From assembly GCA_035316025.1 (NCBI GenBank), contig DATFXL010000028.1, positions 1 to 33,034 on the forward strand: DNA of 33,034 nucleotides, read 5' to 3'. Every line of letters starts with the position of its first letter. The stretch's first letter is position 1. The translations under genes and the position numbers were made by a program. This stretch comes from JALZAA01 sp035316025 (GTDB lineage Bacteria; Actinomycetota; Acidimicrobiia; IMCC26256; JACDBD01). The notes below the pieces were generated by a model. That model was given only the letters and a program-made list of their open reading frames with translations. It was not told the DNA's origin and ran no database searches. Shown one piece after another: positions 1 through 7,729 of the stretch.

Positions 1-1125
1 AGCGACTTCTGCGCGGATCTCCTCGCGAATCTTCTCGGTCTCGGGATCCAGGTCGATGTCGACCTTGCGCATGCCCGAGCTGGTCGCTGTGTCCACGACA
101 AGCTGCGGGTAGTCGGTGGCACGTCCGAACGCCGCGACGATCCCGAGCGCCCGACGGTAGTAGACATTCGTGTCGTGTTCCCAGGTGAAGCCGATGCCGC
201 CGTGCACCTGAATGCAGTCCTTGGCGGCCCGGCATCCGGCGTCCACTGCGAGGGCGGCGGCGGCGGCCGCGGTGAGCGGCGCGACATCGGGCTCCTCGGC
301 GGCGCGGGCGGCGTCCCAGACCGCCGCCCGGGCGAGCTCGGTCTGGGCGAGCATGTCGGCGCACTTGTGCTTCACGCCTTGGAACTGGCCGATCGGCCGG
401 CCGAACTGCTCGCGCGCCTTCGCGTACTCCGAGGCCGTCTCGACACACCATTGCGCCATGCCCACGTCCTCGGCCGCGAGCACCACCGCCGCCAGGTCGC
501 GCACACGCGCCGTGTCCACACCGTCGAGCCGGCGCGCGCTCGCGAGCACGACGCCGTCGACGCGGATCTCGGCGACACGGCGAGTCGGGTCGAGGCTCGC
601 GAGCTCCGTCGCCGCAAACTCGTCGTCGGTGAGGGCGTACCAGTCGTCGCCGGCGCGAACGACGAGCACGTCCGCCAGGTGACCGGAGAGGACGGCCCGA
701 ACCGCACCCGACACGCGCCGCATGTCCCCCTCGGGCTCGACATCGAGGCTCCCGGCCAGTGCGACGGTGCCGACCGTCTCGCCTGCCGCCAGCGCGGGCA
801 CGATGCCGGCGGCGGTCTCCTTGCCGGCCGCCTGGATCACGGCGGCGGCGAGCACCGTCGGGACGAACGGCCCCGGCGCGCACGCCCGCCCCAGCTCCTC
901 GAGCACCACCGCCAATTCGGGCAGCCCAAAGCCCTCGCCGCCGAGGCCCTCGTCGACGTGCAGCCCGAGCCAGCCCTGCGCCGCCAGCTCGCCCCAGAAG
1001 GCGGGCCGGGAATCGGTCACGGCGTCGAGGAACGATCGGGGCACGTCGGGTGGGCAGTGGCGCTCCGCCCAGCCGCGCGCCGCCTGGCGCAGCGCCTCGT
1101 GCTCGTCGCTGATCCCGATCGGCAC
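1..1125 (-). CDS. Acyl-CoA dehydrogenase, two-domain type, 3' part cut by window edge
   Basis: Flavoprotein that introduces the alpha-beta double bond into acyl-CoA substrates. The 375 visible residues show the family blocks KAREQFGRPIGQFQGVKHK and QVHGGIGFTWEHD. After this first domain the reading continues with KVDIDLDPETEKIREEI, which looks like the start of a second acyl-CoA dehydrogenase domain, so the full protein is probably the roughly 700-residue fused form known from actinobacteria (FadE34-like). The usual C-terminal catalytic Glu region (YEGT) of stand-alone enzymes is not seen in this half, so catalysis may rest with the missing second half (inference). GTG start at 1125 is chosen because AGGAGG lies at 1130-1135, four bases upstream. 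A TAGGAT -10 candidate (1198-1203) and a palindromic operator (1210-1225) lie upstream. Confidence 0.93.
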   Translation of the reverse strand, partial: MPIGISDEHEALRQAARGWAERHCPPDVPRSFLDAVTDSRPAFWGELAAQGWLGLHVDEGLGGEGFGLPELAVVLEELGRACAPGPFVPTVLAAAVIQAAGKETAAGIVPALAAGETVGTVALAGSLDVEPEGDMRRVSGAVRAVLSGHLADVLVVRAGDDWYALTDDEFAATELASLDPTRRVAEIRVDGVVLASARRLDGVDTARVRDLAAVVLAAEDVGMAQWCVETASEYAKAREQFGRPIGQFQGVKHKCADMLAQTELARAAVWDAARAAEEPDVAPLTAAAAAALAVDAGCRAAKDCIQVHGGIGFTWEHDTNVYYRRALGIVAAFGRATDYPQLVVDTATSSGMRKVDIDLDPETEKIREEIRAEVA

Positions 1126-1197
1126 AGATCCTCCTGGTCGCCCTCGAACGCTCGGGCTCCTGCTCGGGCGGTCGACCACGCGTCCGCCTGCGCGCGG

Positions 1198-1203
1198 ATC
1201 CTA
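1198..1203 (-). promoter_or_regulatory. -10 candidate (TAGGAT) for the acyl-CoA dehydrogenase
   Basis: On the minus strand the hexamer reads TAGGAT and matches the actinobacterial TANNNT -10 pattern. It would give a leader of about 65 nt that carries the AGGAGG ribosome site of the gene starting at 1125. Six bases separate it from the operator-like palindrome at 1210-1225. Confidence 0.4.
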
Positions 1204-1209
1204 GGCGCG

Positions 1210-1225
1210 GTGACACCAACGTCAG
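1210..1225. promoter_or_regulatory. Operator-like palindrome GTGAC-N6-GTCAG (site 1)
   Basis: The sequence is GTGACACCAACGTCAG, one mismatch from the exact CTGAC-N6-GTCAG palindrome found at 7669, 16477 and 29731. It lies between the acyl-CoA dehydrogenase (minus) and the hypothetical gene at 1248 (plus), flanked by a -10 candidate on each side. Ten bases separate it from the plus-strand -10, the same distance as at the 16477 site. Probable TetR-type binding site (inference). Confidence 0.5.
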
Positions 1226-1235
1226 GTTTCGCTCG

Positions 1236-1241
1236 TAGGCT
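1236..1241 (+). promoter_or_regulatory. -10 element TAGGCT of a leaderless promoter
   Basis: TAGGCT is followed after six bases (1242-1247) by the GTG at 1248. With transcription starting about seven bases after the -10, the mRNA would begin at the start codon. No Shine-Dalgarno sequence is visible, which fits leaderless translation. Confidence 0.5.
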
Positions 1242-1247
1242 TCGACG

Positions 1248-1973
1248 GTGCCGTGGTGGCGACGAGCACGCACGCGGGGCTTCCCGCCGTCGGGGAACGG
1301 CGCGTCCTCGTTCCATCTGCGATGGGCGTTCCCGCCGGGCACGGGCCACCTCGCCGCAGCCGGCGTCACGCTCGAGATACTGACGCCGCCGGCCGTCGAC
1401 CGCCTGTACTTCTGGGCGCTCCAGGTCGGGTTCCCGGGGGCGGGTGCCGCGCACCTCGGGCTGCAGTGGAACCACCGGCATCCGGGATTCGGCGCAGTGA
1501 ACTGGGGCGGGTACGCGGCCGACGGCTCGCTCCTCGACGGGAGCGACTCGTCGCTGCCGAGCACCCCGGACGACCAGAACACGCGTGACTATCCCTGGAA
1601 GCCGGGCCGTGCGTACAGACTCGGCGTGCGCCGCGTCGGCGCTGACCGGTGGCGCGGTGAGGTCACGGATCTCACCACCAGTGACACCCGGGCCGTGCGC
1701 GACCTGCGCGCGGTGGCGCCGTTCCTCGGCGACCCGATGGTGTGGTCGGAGGTGTTCGCCCGGTGCGACGATCCGTCGGTCACGGCACGGTGGTCGGACT
1801 TCGAGGTCGTAACGGAGGACGGCTACCGGCTCGCGCCCGCGACGCTCACGGTCAACTACCAGTCGCCCCGCGACGGCGGTTGTGCGAACACCTCCTCCGT
1901 GGCCGACAGCCGCGGCGGCGTGCTGCAGGTGACGAACGCCGAAAGGGTGACCCCGCAGGGCGCCACGCTCTAG
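1248..1973 (+). CDS. Hypothetical protein, 241 residues, family not recognised
   Basis: I do not recognise the function. After a basic N-terminal stretch the protein has a compact, Trp- and Gly-rich body (LYFWALQVGFPG, WNHRHPGFGAVNWGGYA, DDQNTRDYPWKPGRAYRLGV, DPMVWSEVFARCDD). This is the kind of composition seen in beta-sandwich, lectin-like or DUF3472-like domains; that resemblance is only an impression. No signal peptide or membrane segment is evident. The GTG at 1248 is supported by a TAGGCT -10 six bases upstream, but a start closer to VTLEILTPPAV would also leave the conserved-looking part intact. It shares its upstream region and an operator-like palindrome with the divergent acyl-CoA dehydrogenase. 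A GC hairpin follows at 2004-2022. Confidence 0.7.
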   Translation: MPWWRRARTRGFPPSGNGASSFHLRWAFPPGTGHLAAAGVTLEILTPPAVDRLYFWALQVGFPGAGAAHLGLQWNHRHPGFGAVNWGGYAADGSLLDGSDSSLPSTPDDQNTRDYPWKPGRAYRLGVRRVGADRWRGEVTDLTTSDTRAVRDLRAVAPFLGDPMVWSEVFARCDDPSVTARWSDFEVVTEDGYRLAPATLTVNYQSPRDGGCANTSSVADSRGGVLQVTNAERVTPQGATL

Positions 1974-2003
1974 CGGAGCCCGAGACCCCGAGGTGGCGGT
2001 GTT

Positions 2004-2022
2004 CCGGGCGCTCGAGGCCCGG
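2004..2022. terminator. GC hairpin between convergent genes
   Basis: CCGGGC (2004-2009) and GCCCGG (2017-2022) form a perfect six-pair stem with a seven-base loop, placed between the convergent ends at 1973 and 2028. There is no T tract, so if it terminates it does so as the U-less hairpin type common in high-GC actinobacteria. Confidence 0.35.
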
Positions 2023-2027
2023 CACAG

Positions 2028-2807
2028 CTAGCCAGACGCGATCCGGTTCAGCACGTCGGCCAGCTCCTCGGGCCGGCTGATCATCACGTCGTGCCCCGAG
2101 TCGATCGTCACGACGTCGACCGTCCCGCCCGGCGAGGCGCGGAGGTTCTCGACGAGGACGTCCTGGCGCTCGGGTGGAAGCGACTGGTCCTTCAGCAGCT
2201 TCACGAACGTCTTCGGAAGGTCGGGCGGGATCCCGGCCCGGGTCACCGCCTCGGCGAGCACGACGGCCGCCTCGGTGCCGGTGCGGTCGAGGACGAAGCG
2301 CACCTGCTTCTCGTCCATGTCGTTGCAGAACATCGACCTGGTGGTCGGCTCGTCCAGCCCACCGATCGGGTTTTCCCCGCCCCGCCGCGCCTCCTCGACG
2401 GCCTGGCGCGTCATCTCCTGCAGGTCTTCGGGCAGCGCATCGATGGCCGACGCGCCCTCGGGCGGCACCATGCACGAGACGTAGACGAGGTGCTCCACGC
2501 GGTCCGGCACGCGGCGGGCGACCTCCGAGATGGTGAGGCCGCCCATCGAGTGACCAACGAGCACGAACCGTTCGAAGCCGGCCGCCGTGACGTCGTCGAG
2601 TACCGAGCGAGCGAAGTCGTCGATGGCCAAGGTGCGCAACTCGGGGAGGTTCTCGAGCCGCCCTGCACCGCTGCGCACGGACTTCGGCGGGAGATCGACG
2701 GCGAGAGCCTCGCGGTCGAGGTACGGGAGGAGCGGGTCCCAGCACCACGCGCCGTGCGCGCCGCCGTGAACGAAGACCATCGGCGTCGGCCGAGCAGCCA
2801 CCGTCAT
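2028..2807 (-). CDS. Alpha/beta hydrolase
   Basis: 259-residue alpha/beta-fold hydrolase. It opens with the oxyanion-loop motif HGGAHGAWCW, carries the nucleophile elbow GHSMGG (Ser near residue 94) and ends with the catalytic His in DSGHDVMIS, so the triad appears complete. The HGGxHGAWCW opening is typical of the esterase/methylesterase-like branch; the substrate is unknown. The ATG at 2807 lies four bases after the stop codon of the ferredoxin gene, so the two are probably co-transcribed and translationally coupled. It converges on the hypothetical gene ending at 1973. Confidence 0.88.
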   Translation of the reverse strand: MTVAARPTPMVFVHGGAHGAWCWDPLLPYLDREALAVDLPPKSVRSGAGRLENLPELRTLAIDDFARSVLDDVTAAGFERFVLVGHSMGGLTISEVARRVPDRVEHLVYVSCMVPPEGASAIDALPEDLQEMTRQAVEEARRGGENPIGGLDEPTTRSMFCNDMDEKQVRFVLDRTGTEAAVVLAEAVTRAGIPPDLPKTFVKLLKDQSLPPERQDVLVENLRASPGGTVDVVTIDSGHDVMISRPEELADVLNRIASG

Positions 2808-2811
2808 CGTG

Positions 2812-3021
2812 TCAGACGATCTTCTCGCCGTCCTTGACGATCGAGATCGCCTGCGTCGGGCATCCCTGCCCCGCGAGGACCACCTTCTCCTCCGGCTGCG
2901 CCGTCGGGTCGAGCACCACGGCGACGCCGTCGTCGTCGAGATCGAACACGCCCGGTGCCCAGAACGAACAGTTTCCCGAGCCCATGCAGGCGTCGCGGTT
3001 GATCTCGATCTCCAGCGCCAC
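2812..3021 (-). CDS. [3Fe-4S]-type ferredoxin, small
   Basis: 69-residue electron carrier. The cluster ligands are visible as CMGSGNC near the N-terminus and the distal CPTQAI; the middle position between the first two Cys holds Gly-Ser rather than Cys, the pattern of single-cluster [3Fe-4S] ferredoxins that serve cytochromes P450 and ring-hydroxylating enzymes. No P450 gene is in the window, so the partner is unknown. GTG at 3021 is chosen: it gives the usual N-terminus (VALEIEINRDAC) and sits seven bases from a minus-strand TACCCT -10, implying a leaderless mRNA. It leads the pair with the hydrolase at 2028-2807. Confidence 0.9.
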   Translation of the reverse strand: MALEIEINRDACMGSGNCSFWAPGVFDLDDDGVAVVLDPTAQPEEKVVLAGQGCPTQAISIVKDGEKIV

Positions 3022-3027
3022 GGCTCG

Positions 3028-3034
3028 TAGGGTA
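3028..3034. promoter_or_regulatory. Overlapping bidirectional -10 (TAGGGTA) for two leaderless genes
   Basis: Only 19 bases separate the GTG at 3021 (minus) from the GTG at 3041 (plus). In their centre TAGGGTA reads TAGGGT on plus (3028-3033) and TACCCT on minus (3034-3029). Each hexamer fits TANNNT and each lies exactly seven bases from its GTG, so the arrangement is symmetric about 3031. RNA polymerase could bind in only one direction at a time (inference). Confidence 0.55.
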
Positions 3035-3040
3035 ACGGTC

Positions 3041-4282
3041 GTGACCACCACGGAGAAGCCGAAGCTGCATTGGAAGAAGAGCGAGACACACGGGCTGCTC
3101 CCCGACCCCGAGCCTCGCGAGATCAAGTACACGATCATCTCGGTCGACGACCATCTCGTCGAACCACCGACGATGTTCGAGGGGCGACTCCCGCGCCGCT
3201 TCCAGGAGCTGGCGCCGAAGGTCATCGAGACCGTCGAGGGTCACGAGGTGTGGGAGTTCGACGGGCAGCTCTACTTCCAGGTCGGGCTCAACGCCGTCGT
3301 GGGTCGTAAGCGCGAGGACTGGAAGGTCGAGCCCACGCGTTTCGAGGAGATGCGCGCCGGCTGCTACGACATCGACGCTCGCGTCAAGGACATGGACATC
3401 AACGGCGTGTGGGCGTCCGTCAACTTCCCTTCACAGATCACCGGCTTCTGCGGCCGCGTGTTCTCGCAGTGCTCCGACCCGGAGCTCGGGCTCGCCGTCA
3501 CTCGGGCATGGAACGACTGGTTCGCCGAGGAGTGGTACGCGCCGTACCCGGAGCGCACCGTCCCGATGGGCATCACGTATCTCGGCGATCCCGAGCAAGG
3601 CGCCGAGGAGATCCGGCGCAACGCCGAGCGCGGGTTCGTCGCGGTCACACTCCCCGAGCAGCCGCATCGCGTCGACATGCCGAACCTGTTCCAGGGCTGG
3701 TGGGACCCGATCATCGCCGCCTGCGCCGAGACGGGCACCGTGATCTGTCTGCACGTCGGGTCGACCGGTGTGGCCGACATGCCGCCCGGCTCGCCGATGG
3801 TGCCGCTGGGGGCGACGCTGTTCGGTCAACTGTCGCTGGCGGCGTGCGCCGAATGGCTGTGGTCGGGCTACCCGGTCAGGCATCCCGACCTCGCGATCGC
3901 GATGTCCGAGGGTGGCATCGGCTGGGTGGCGATGCTGCACGACCGGCTCGAGAACATCGTGGACCGGTCGGGGTACGGCGACTACTTCTCGGGTGACATG
4001 CGGCCGGCAGACGTGCTGCACCGCAACTTCTGGTTCTGCACGATCGACGATCCGTCAACGATCTGCACCCGTGACACTGTCGGCGTCGATCACATCATGT
4101 TCGAGACCGACTACCCGCATGGCGACGGCACGTGGCCCGACTCCCAGACCGTCTTCGAGCAGTTCTACGGCGCGTTGCCCACCGACCAGGTCGCGATGAT
4201 CAGCCACGAGAACGCGGCTGCGTTGTTCCGTCATCCGCTGCCGCCCTCCGACAGCCCCCACGCTGCCGGGCTTCGAGGCTGA
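3041..4282 (+). CDS. Amidohydrolase family 2 metal-dependent hydrolase
   Basis: 413-residue TIM-barrel hydrolase of the amidohydrolase-2/ACMSD-like group, whose members hydrolyse or decarboxylate ring-cleavage and similar acids. Near the N-terminus SVDDHLVEPP replaces the classical HxH metal motif while keeping one His; the C-terminal barrel strand carries FETDYPHGDGTWP, typical of the family. A conserved-looking middle runs through VWASVNFPSQITGFCG and ICLHVGSTG. The GTG at 3041 is chosen because of the -10 seven bases upstream; longer readings would run back through the ferredoxin gene on the other strand. It converges on the FGGY kinase ending at 4298. A second, distinct member of the family is at 15270-16445. 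Confidence 0.9.
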   Translation: MTTTEKPKLHWKKSETHGLLPDPEPREIKYTIISVDDHLVEPPTMFEGRLPRRFQELAPKVIETVEGHEVWEFDGQLYFQVGLNAVVGRKREDWKVEPTRFEEMRAGCYDIDARVKDMDINGVWASVNFPSQITGFCGRVFSQCSDPELGLAVTRAWNDWFAEEWYAPYPERTVPMGITYLGDPEQGAEEIRRNAERGFVAVTLPEQPHRVDMPNLFQGWWDPIIAACAETGTVICLHVGSTGVADMPPGSPMVPLGATLFGQLSLAACAEWLWSGYPVRHPDLAIAMSEGGIGWVAMLHDRLENIVDRSGYGDYFSGDMRPADVLHRNFWFCTIDDPSTICTRDTVGVDHIMFETDYPHGDGTWPDSQTVFEQFYGALPTDQVAMISHENAAALFRHPLPPSDSPHAAGLRG

Positions 4283-4297
4283 CGAAGAGCCGCGCCG

Positions 4298-5632
4298 CTA
4301 GGGCCGCCCGAGGTCGCTGACGGCGAGGAACTCCTCGTAGCGCGCCGCGACCGCGGGCGACCATCGTGCGTCGGGTTCAACCCGCCGCCCGATGCCCGCC
4401 CACCGGCGCCCTTCGGGCATTGCCGTCGGCTCCTCCAGCCCCGCTGCGATGCGGGCCAGCCACGCCGAACCCAGCGCCCCGCCCTCGGGCACAGCCACGC
4501 AATCGACGGGAAGCCCGGTGGCGTCGGCGAGCGCGTGCACCAACTCGTCGACCCGCGTCCCGCCGCCCGTGGCGACGATCCGACGCGCGTCTACCTTCGT
4601 GGCCTCGAGCATCCGTCGGGTCACGAAGCCCGATGCCTCGAACGCAGCGCGACGCACCGAGCCCGGCCCGTGTGTGAGGTCGAGGTCCGCCAGCACCGCA
4701 CGACGCTCGGGGTCGTTCAGGGGGACGCGTTCACCGCGCGGAAAAGGAGCCCACACCGGGACCCGGGCGGGATCGTCGGGGGATCCGCCGTCGCGCAGCA
4801 GGCTCGTCACCCAGTTGAGGAAGAGCCCCCCGGCATTACTCGGGCCGCCGACGAGCATCTTGCCCGGCGCAGTGTGCGGGATGACGTAGTGATCAGGCAC
4901 AGGCTCCTCGCTCGCCGTCACCGCCCAGACGATGAGCGTGGTGCCGAGGATGACGAGGACGTCGCCGTCGTCGTCGGCGCCGGCGACGAGCTGCTCAGCG
5001 AACGCGTCGATGCACCCCGACGCAAGCGCGGGCCCGTCCGGACCGCCGATGCGCGCGCATTCGGCCCCCGTCGGAGCGAGCTCGGGCAGCTGTTCGGGAC
5101 GCACCCCGACCTCGGCTGCGAGCGCGGCGTCCCATCCCGTCCAGTCGAAGAGCGGGTAGGCGGTGGCGGCTGTCATCGTGTCGAGCACGGGCCGACCGGC
5201 GAGGGCGTGGTTGGCGACGGCCTGCGCCGGCCAGTAGCCGGCTGCACCCGGTGCTTCGCTCACCGTCCACCGCAGGAACGCCAGGAGCTCACCGCTCTCG
5301 GCGGGATGACCGGCGCGCTGGCCGCTCCGGCCACGCTCGTCGCCGTACAGCAAGCCCGGCGTCAACGGCACGCCGCGCTCATCGACGGCCGTGAGCGAAG
5401 GGACCATGGCCGCCACGCTGACACCGGCGGGCCGCGTGCCGGCGAGCTCGCGCAACGCGGCTTCGGGACCGCGCCGCCACGCCTCGTCGGCGTCGTGCTC
5501 GAACCGCCCCGGGCTCGGCACGTGGAAGGGATGCGGGATGCGCGCCGAGCCGACGACGTTCCCGTCAGCGTCGGCCGCGACCGCCTTCACCGACGACGTG
5601 CCGATATCGATGCCGACCGTGACCTCGCTCAT
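4298..5632 (-). CDS. FGGY-family carbohydrate kinase
   Basis: 444-residue ATP-dependent sugar or polyol kinase of the FGGY family (xylulokinase-like). The N-terminal phosphate loop reads TVGIDIGTSSVKAVAAD; a probable substrate or catalytic Asp occurs in LLYGDERG; the C-terminal ATPase domain has VATGGGTRVDELVHALAD followed by VPEGGALGSAWLA. The substrate cannot be told. Its ATG overlaps the stop of the upstream phosphatase gene (ATGA at 5629-5632), so the two are translationally coupled. It is the last gene of a minus-strand unit thiolase, phosphatase, kinase. Length is slightly short for the family (about 480-520), mostly in the central region. Confidence 0.88.
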   Translation of the reverse strand: MSEVTVGIDIGTSSVKAVAADADGNVVGSARIPHPFHVPSPGRFEHDADEAWRRGPEAALRELAGTRPAGVSVAAMVPSLTAVDERGVPLTPGLLYGDERGRSGQRAGHPAESGELLAFLRWTVSEAPGAAGYWPAQAVANHALAGRPVLDTMTAATAYPLFDWTGWDAALAAEVGVRPEQLPELAPTGAECARIGGPDGPALASGCIDAFAEQLVAGADDDGDVLVILGTTLIVWAVTASEEPVPDHYVIPHTAPGKMLVGGPSNAGGLFLNWVTSLLRDGGSPDDPARVPVWAPFPRGERVPLNDPERRAVLADLDLTHGPGSVRRAAFEASGFVTRRMLEATKVDARRIVATGGGTRVDELVHALADATGLPVDCVAVPEGGALGSAWLARIAAGLEEPTAMPEGRRWAGIGRRVEPDARWSPAVAARYEEFLAVSDLGRP

Positions 5633-6351
5633 CGACCCTCACTCGAAGCGTGCCCGAGGACCGCGAGCACCTCGTCGTGCAGCAACCCGTTCGTCGACAC
5701 GGCGTTCCCACCGTCGGATCGCGGGCGGCCTTCGAGGTCAGTGAACCGACCGCCCGCCTCCTCCACGACGATCTGCAGCGCCGCGTTGTCCCAGAGGTTC
5801 ATGATCGGCTCGACGGCGAGGTCGGCGCTGCCCTCGGCCACGAGCACGTGGGCCCAGTAGTCGCCAAAGCCGCGCGCCTCCCAGCAGCGAGCGGCAAGGG
5901 CGCGGAACTCGTCGCCCATCCCGTGCTCGTCGAACGCTTTCAGCGACGTGAAGCAGAACAGCGCGTCGTCGAGTGCGCCGACACGCGACACGTGAATCGG
6001 CTCGCCGTCGGCGAACGCCCCCCGGCCGCGTGACGCCCACCACCGCCGCCGCAGGGCCGGAGCCGACACGACACCGACGACGATCTCCCCGTCCTGCTCG
6101 AGCCCGATCAACGTCCCCCATGCGGGGATGCCTCGCACGAAGCTCTTCGTCCCGTCGATGGGGTCGAGGATCCAGCGACGGCCGCCGGACCCTTCCGTCT
6201 CGCCGTACTCCTCGCCCACGACGCCGTCACCCGGACGCTCGGCTTCGATGCGTGCCCGTAACGCTTGTTCGGTCGCGCGGTCGGCTTCGGACACCGGCGT
6301 CAGGTCGGGCTTGGTCTCGACGACGAGGTCTTGCGCGCGGAAGCGCGGCAT
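5629..6351 (-). CDS. Inositol monophosphatase/histidinol-phosphatase family enzyme; start uncertain
   Basis: Mg-dependent phosphomonoesterase of the IMPase superfamily. Signature motifs are GVVGEEYGE (metal-binding Glu), WILDPIDGTKSFVRG (DxxDGT) and NLWDNAALQIVVEEAGG (C-terminal WD motif), all intact. The text resembles the HisN-type histidinol phosphatases of actinobacteria. The annotated ATG (6351) starts at MPRFRAQDLVVETKPDL, but family-like sequence (SDLTFALELADAADES) continues about 19 codons further up, where no ATG, GTG or TTG exists in frame before the thiolase stop at 6420. The only near-cognate start fitting the usual length is an ATC at 6406-6408, giving 259 residues. It lies between the thiolase and the kinase and overlaps the kinase by four bases. 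Confidence 0.85.
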   Translation of the reverse strand: MPRFRAQDLVVETKPDLTPVSEADRATEQALRARIEAERPGDGVVGEEYGETEGSGGRRWILDPIDGTKSFVRGIPAWGTLIGLEQDGEIVVGVVSAPALRRRWWASRGRGAFADGEPIHVSRVGALDDALFCFTSLKAFDEHGMGDEFRALAARCWEARGFGDYWAHVLVAEGSADLAVEPIMNLWDNAALQIVVEEAGGRFTDLEGRPRSDGGNAVSTNGLLHDEVLAVLGHASSEGR

Positions 6352-6419
6352 CGTGGACTCGTCGGCGGCGTCCGCGAGCTCGAGGGCGAAAGTGAGATCC
6401 GACTCGATGGGCGCAGAAC

Positions 6420-7610
6420 CTACGACGCCGCCGGGACCTCGAGCACCGTCGCCGAGCCCATGCCGCCGCCGGCACACATGCTCACGCAGGCGAGGCCGCC
6501 GCCACGCCGCCGAAGCTCGTAAACCGTCGTGGCGACCATGCGCGCGCCGGTCGCGGCGACGGGATGGCCCAGGCTGCACCCGCTGCCGTTCACGTTCACG
6601 ATGTCGTGCGACAGACCGAGGATGCGCGACGACGCCACCGCCATCGACGCGAACGCCTCGTTGATCTCGACGAGCTCGAGGTCGGATACCGCGATCCCGG
6701 CGCGCTCGGCCGCCTTCGGGATCGCGAGCGTGGGCGCCAGTCCAGTGTCGCGCGGAGGGACGCCGACCGACGCCCACGAGCGGACGATCGCCAGCGGCTC
6801 GAGGCCGTGCTCGTCGGCGTAGTCGCGTTCGGTCACGACGACTGCGCATCCGGCGTCGTTGAGACCCGACGAGTTGCCGGCGGTGATGCTGAACCCCTCG
6901 ATCTCGGGGTGCAGCGGCGGGAGCTGGGCGAGCTTCTCGGGCGTCGTGTCGCGCCGCGGATGCTCGTCGACGTCGAAGGTGCGCGTCTCACCCCGCTTGC
7001 CGCGGACGGGCACCTCCATGGCGAAGATCTCGTCGCGCAAGCGTCCCTCGTCGCTGGCGGCGACGGCTCGCATGTGCGAGTGGTACGCCCAGTCGTCCAT
7101 CTCTTCCCGGCTGACACCGGCCGACACGGCCGTGTTCCAGCCGACGGTGATGGACATGTCCATGGTCGGGGCGTCGGGCGTCGCCGGGTGGCTGGGCGAG
7201 AGCCACGGCTCGACGCCGGCGTACGGACCCGGCAGCTTCTTCATCACGGCCGGGCTCTGGGTGATGCTCTCGGCGCCGCCGGCGATGACCACGCGATCCA
7301 TCCCGGCCCGGATCCCGGCGGCGGCGGTCTGGATCGGCGCCATGCCCGACGCGCAGTGACGGTTGTGGGCCAGCCCGGGAATGTCGGTCAGTCCGAGGTC
7401 GACGGCCGCGTAGCGGGCCACACACCCGCCGCCCTGCAGCGACTCGCCGATGATGATGTCGTCGACGTCCTCCGCCGGGACGCTGGAGCGCTTGAGTGCC
7501 TCACCGATCGACGCCTTGGCGAGCTCGAACACGTCGACGTCGGCGAGCGACCCTTTGCGCGCCGTCCCGATGGCGGTGCGGGCGGCGGAGACGATGACGG
7601 CATCCGGCAT
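6420..7610 (-). CDS. Thiolase (acetyl-CoA acetyltransferase family)
   Basis: 396-residue thiolase performing thiolytic cleavage or condensation of 3-ketoacyl-CoA. The nucleophilic Cys is in NRHCASGM (Cys86), the GHP motif in CSLGHPVAATGARM, and the second active-site Cys in CVSMCAGGGMGSATVLEV. Start at ATG 7610 is supported by a GGAGGG ribosome site in the leader. The gene heads a minus-strand unit with the phosphatase and FGGY kinase. It faces the SDR/acyl-CoA synthetase unit across a control region that holds an exact CTGAC-N6-GTCAG palindrome and a -10 for each direction, so it likely acts in the same beta-oxidation pathway. Confidence 0.95.
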   Translation of the reverse strand: MPDAVIVSAARTAIGTARKGSLADVDVFELAKASIGEALKRSSVPAEDVDDIIIGESLQGGGCVARYAAVDLGLTDIPGLAHNRHCASGMAPIQTAAAGIRAGMDRVVIAGGAESITQSPAVMKKLPGPYAGVEPWLSPSHPATPDAPTMDMSITVGWNTAVSAGVSREEMDDWAYHSHMRAVAASDEGRLRDEIFAMEVPVRGKRGETRTFDVDEHPRRDTTPEKLAQLPPLHPEIEGFSITAGNSSGLNDAGCAVVVTERDYADEHGLEPLAIVRSWASVGVPPRDTGLAPTLAIPKAAERAGIAVSDLELVEINEAFASMAVASSRILGLSHDIVNVNGSGCSLGHPVAATGARMVATTVYELRRRGGGLACVSMCAGGGMGSATVLEVPAAS

Positions 7611-7661
7611 TGGTTTGTCCCTCCGGGCGAGTTCGCATGCATTCGTGCGAGATCTCCGAGG

Positions 7662-7667
7662 AGCGTA
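7662..7667 (-). promoter_or_regulatory. -10 candidate TACGCT for the thiolase unit
   Basis: Minus-strand TACGCT matches TANNNT and lies one base from the operator palindrome at 7669-7684. It would give a leader of about 45 nt that includes the GGAGGG ribosome site of the thiolase gene. Confidence 0.45.
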
Positions 7668-7668
7668 C

Positions 7669-7684
7669 CTGACACCCGAGTCAG
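7669..7684. promoter_or_regulatory. Operator palindrome CTGAC-N6-GTCAG (site 2)
   Basis: CTGACACCCGAGTCAG is an exact copy of the palindrome. It is packed between the minus -10 (7662-7667) and the plus -10 TAATCT (7685-7690), so one bound repressor would block both divergent promoters. Likely target of the TetR protein encoded at 31937-32593 (inference). Confidence 0.6.
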
Positions 7685-7690
7685 TAATCT
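7685..7690 (+). promoter_or_regulatory. -10 candidate TAATCT for the SDR/acyl-CoA synthetase unit
   Basis: TAATCT directly abuts the operator palindrome ending at 7684. Transcription would start near 7697 and give a leader of about 33 nt with a GAAGGGA ribosome site before the ATG at 7730. Confidence 0.45.
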
Positions 7691-7729
7691 CTCCCAGCAC
7701 GTCGCCGGATGACAGAGAAGGGAACGTCG

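Noticed and set aside
175..1383. 402-residue plus-strand frame
   Set aside because: It is antisense to a convincing acyl-CoA dehydrogenase; its protein is low-complexity Arg/Ala/Gly with no motif.
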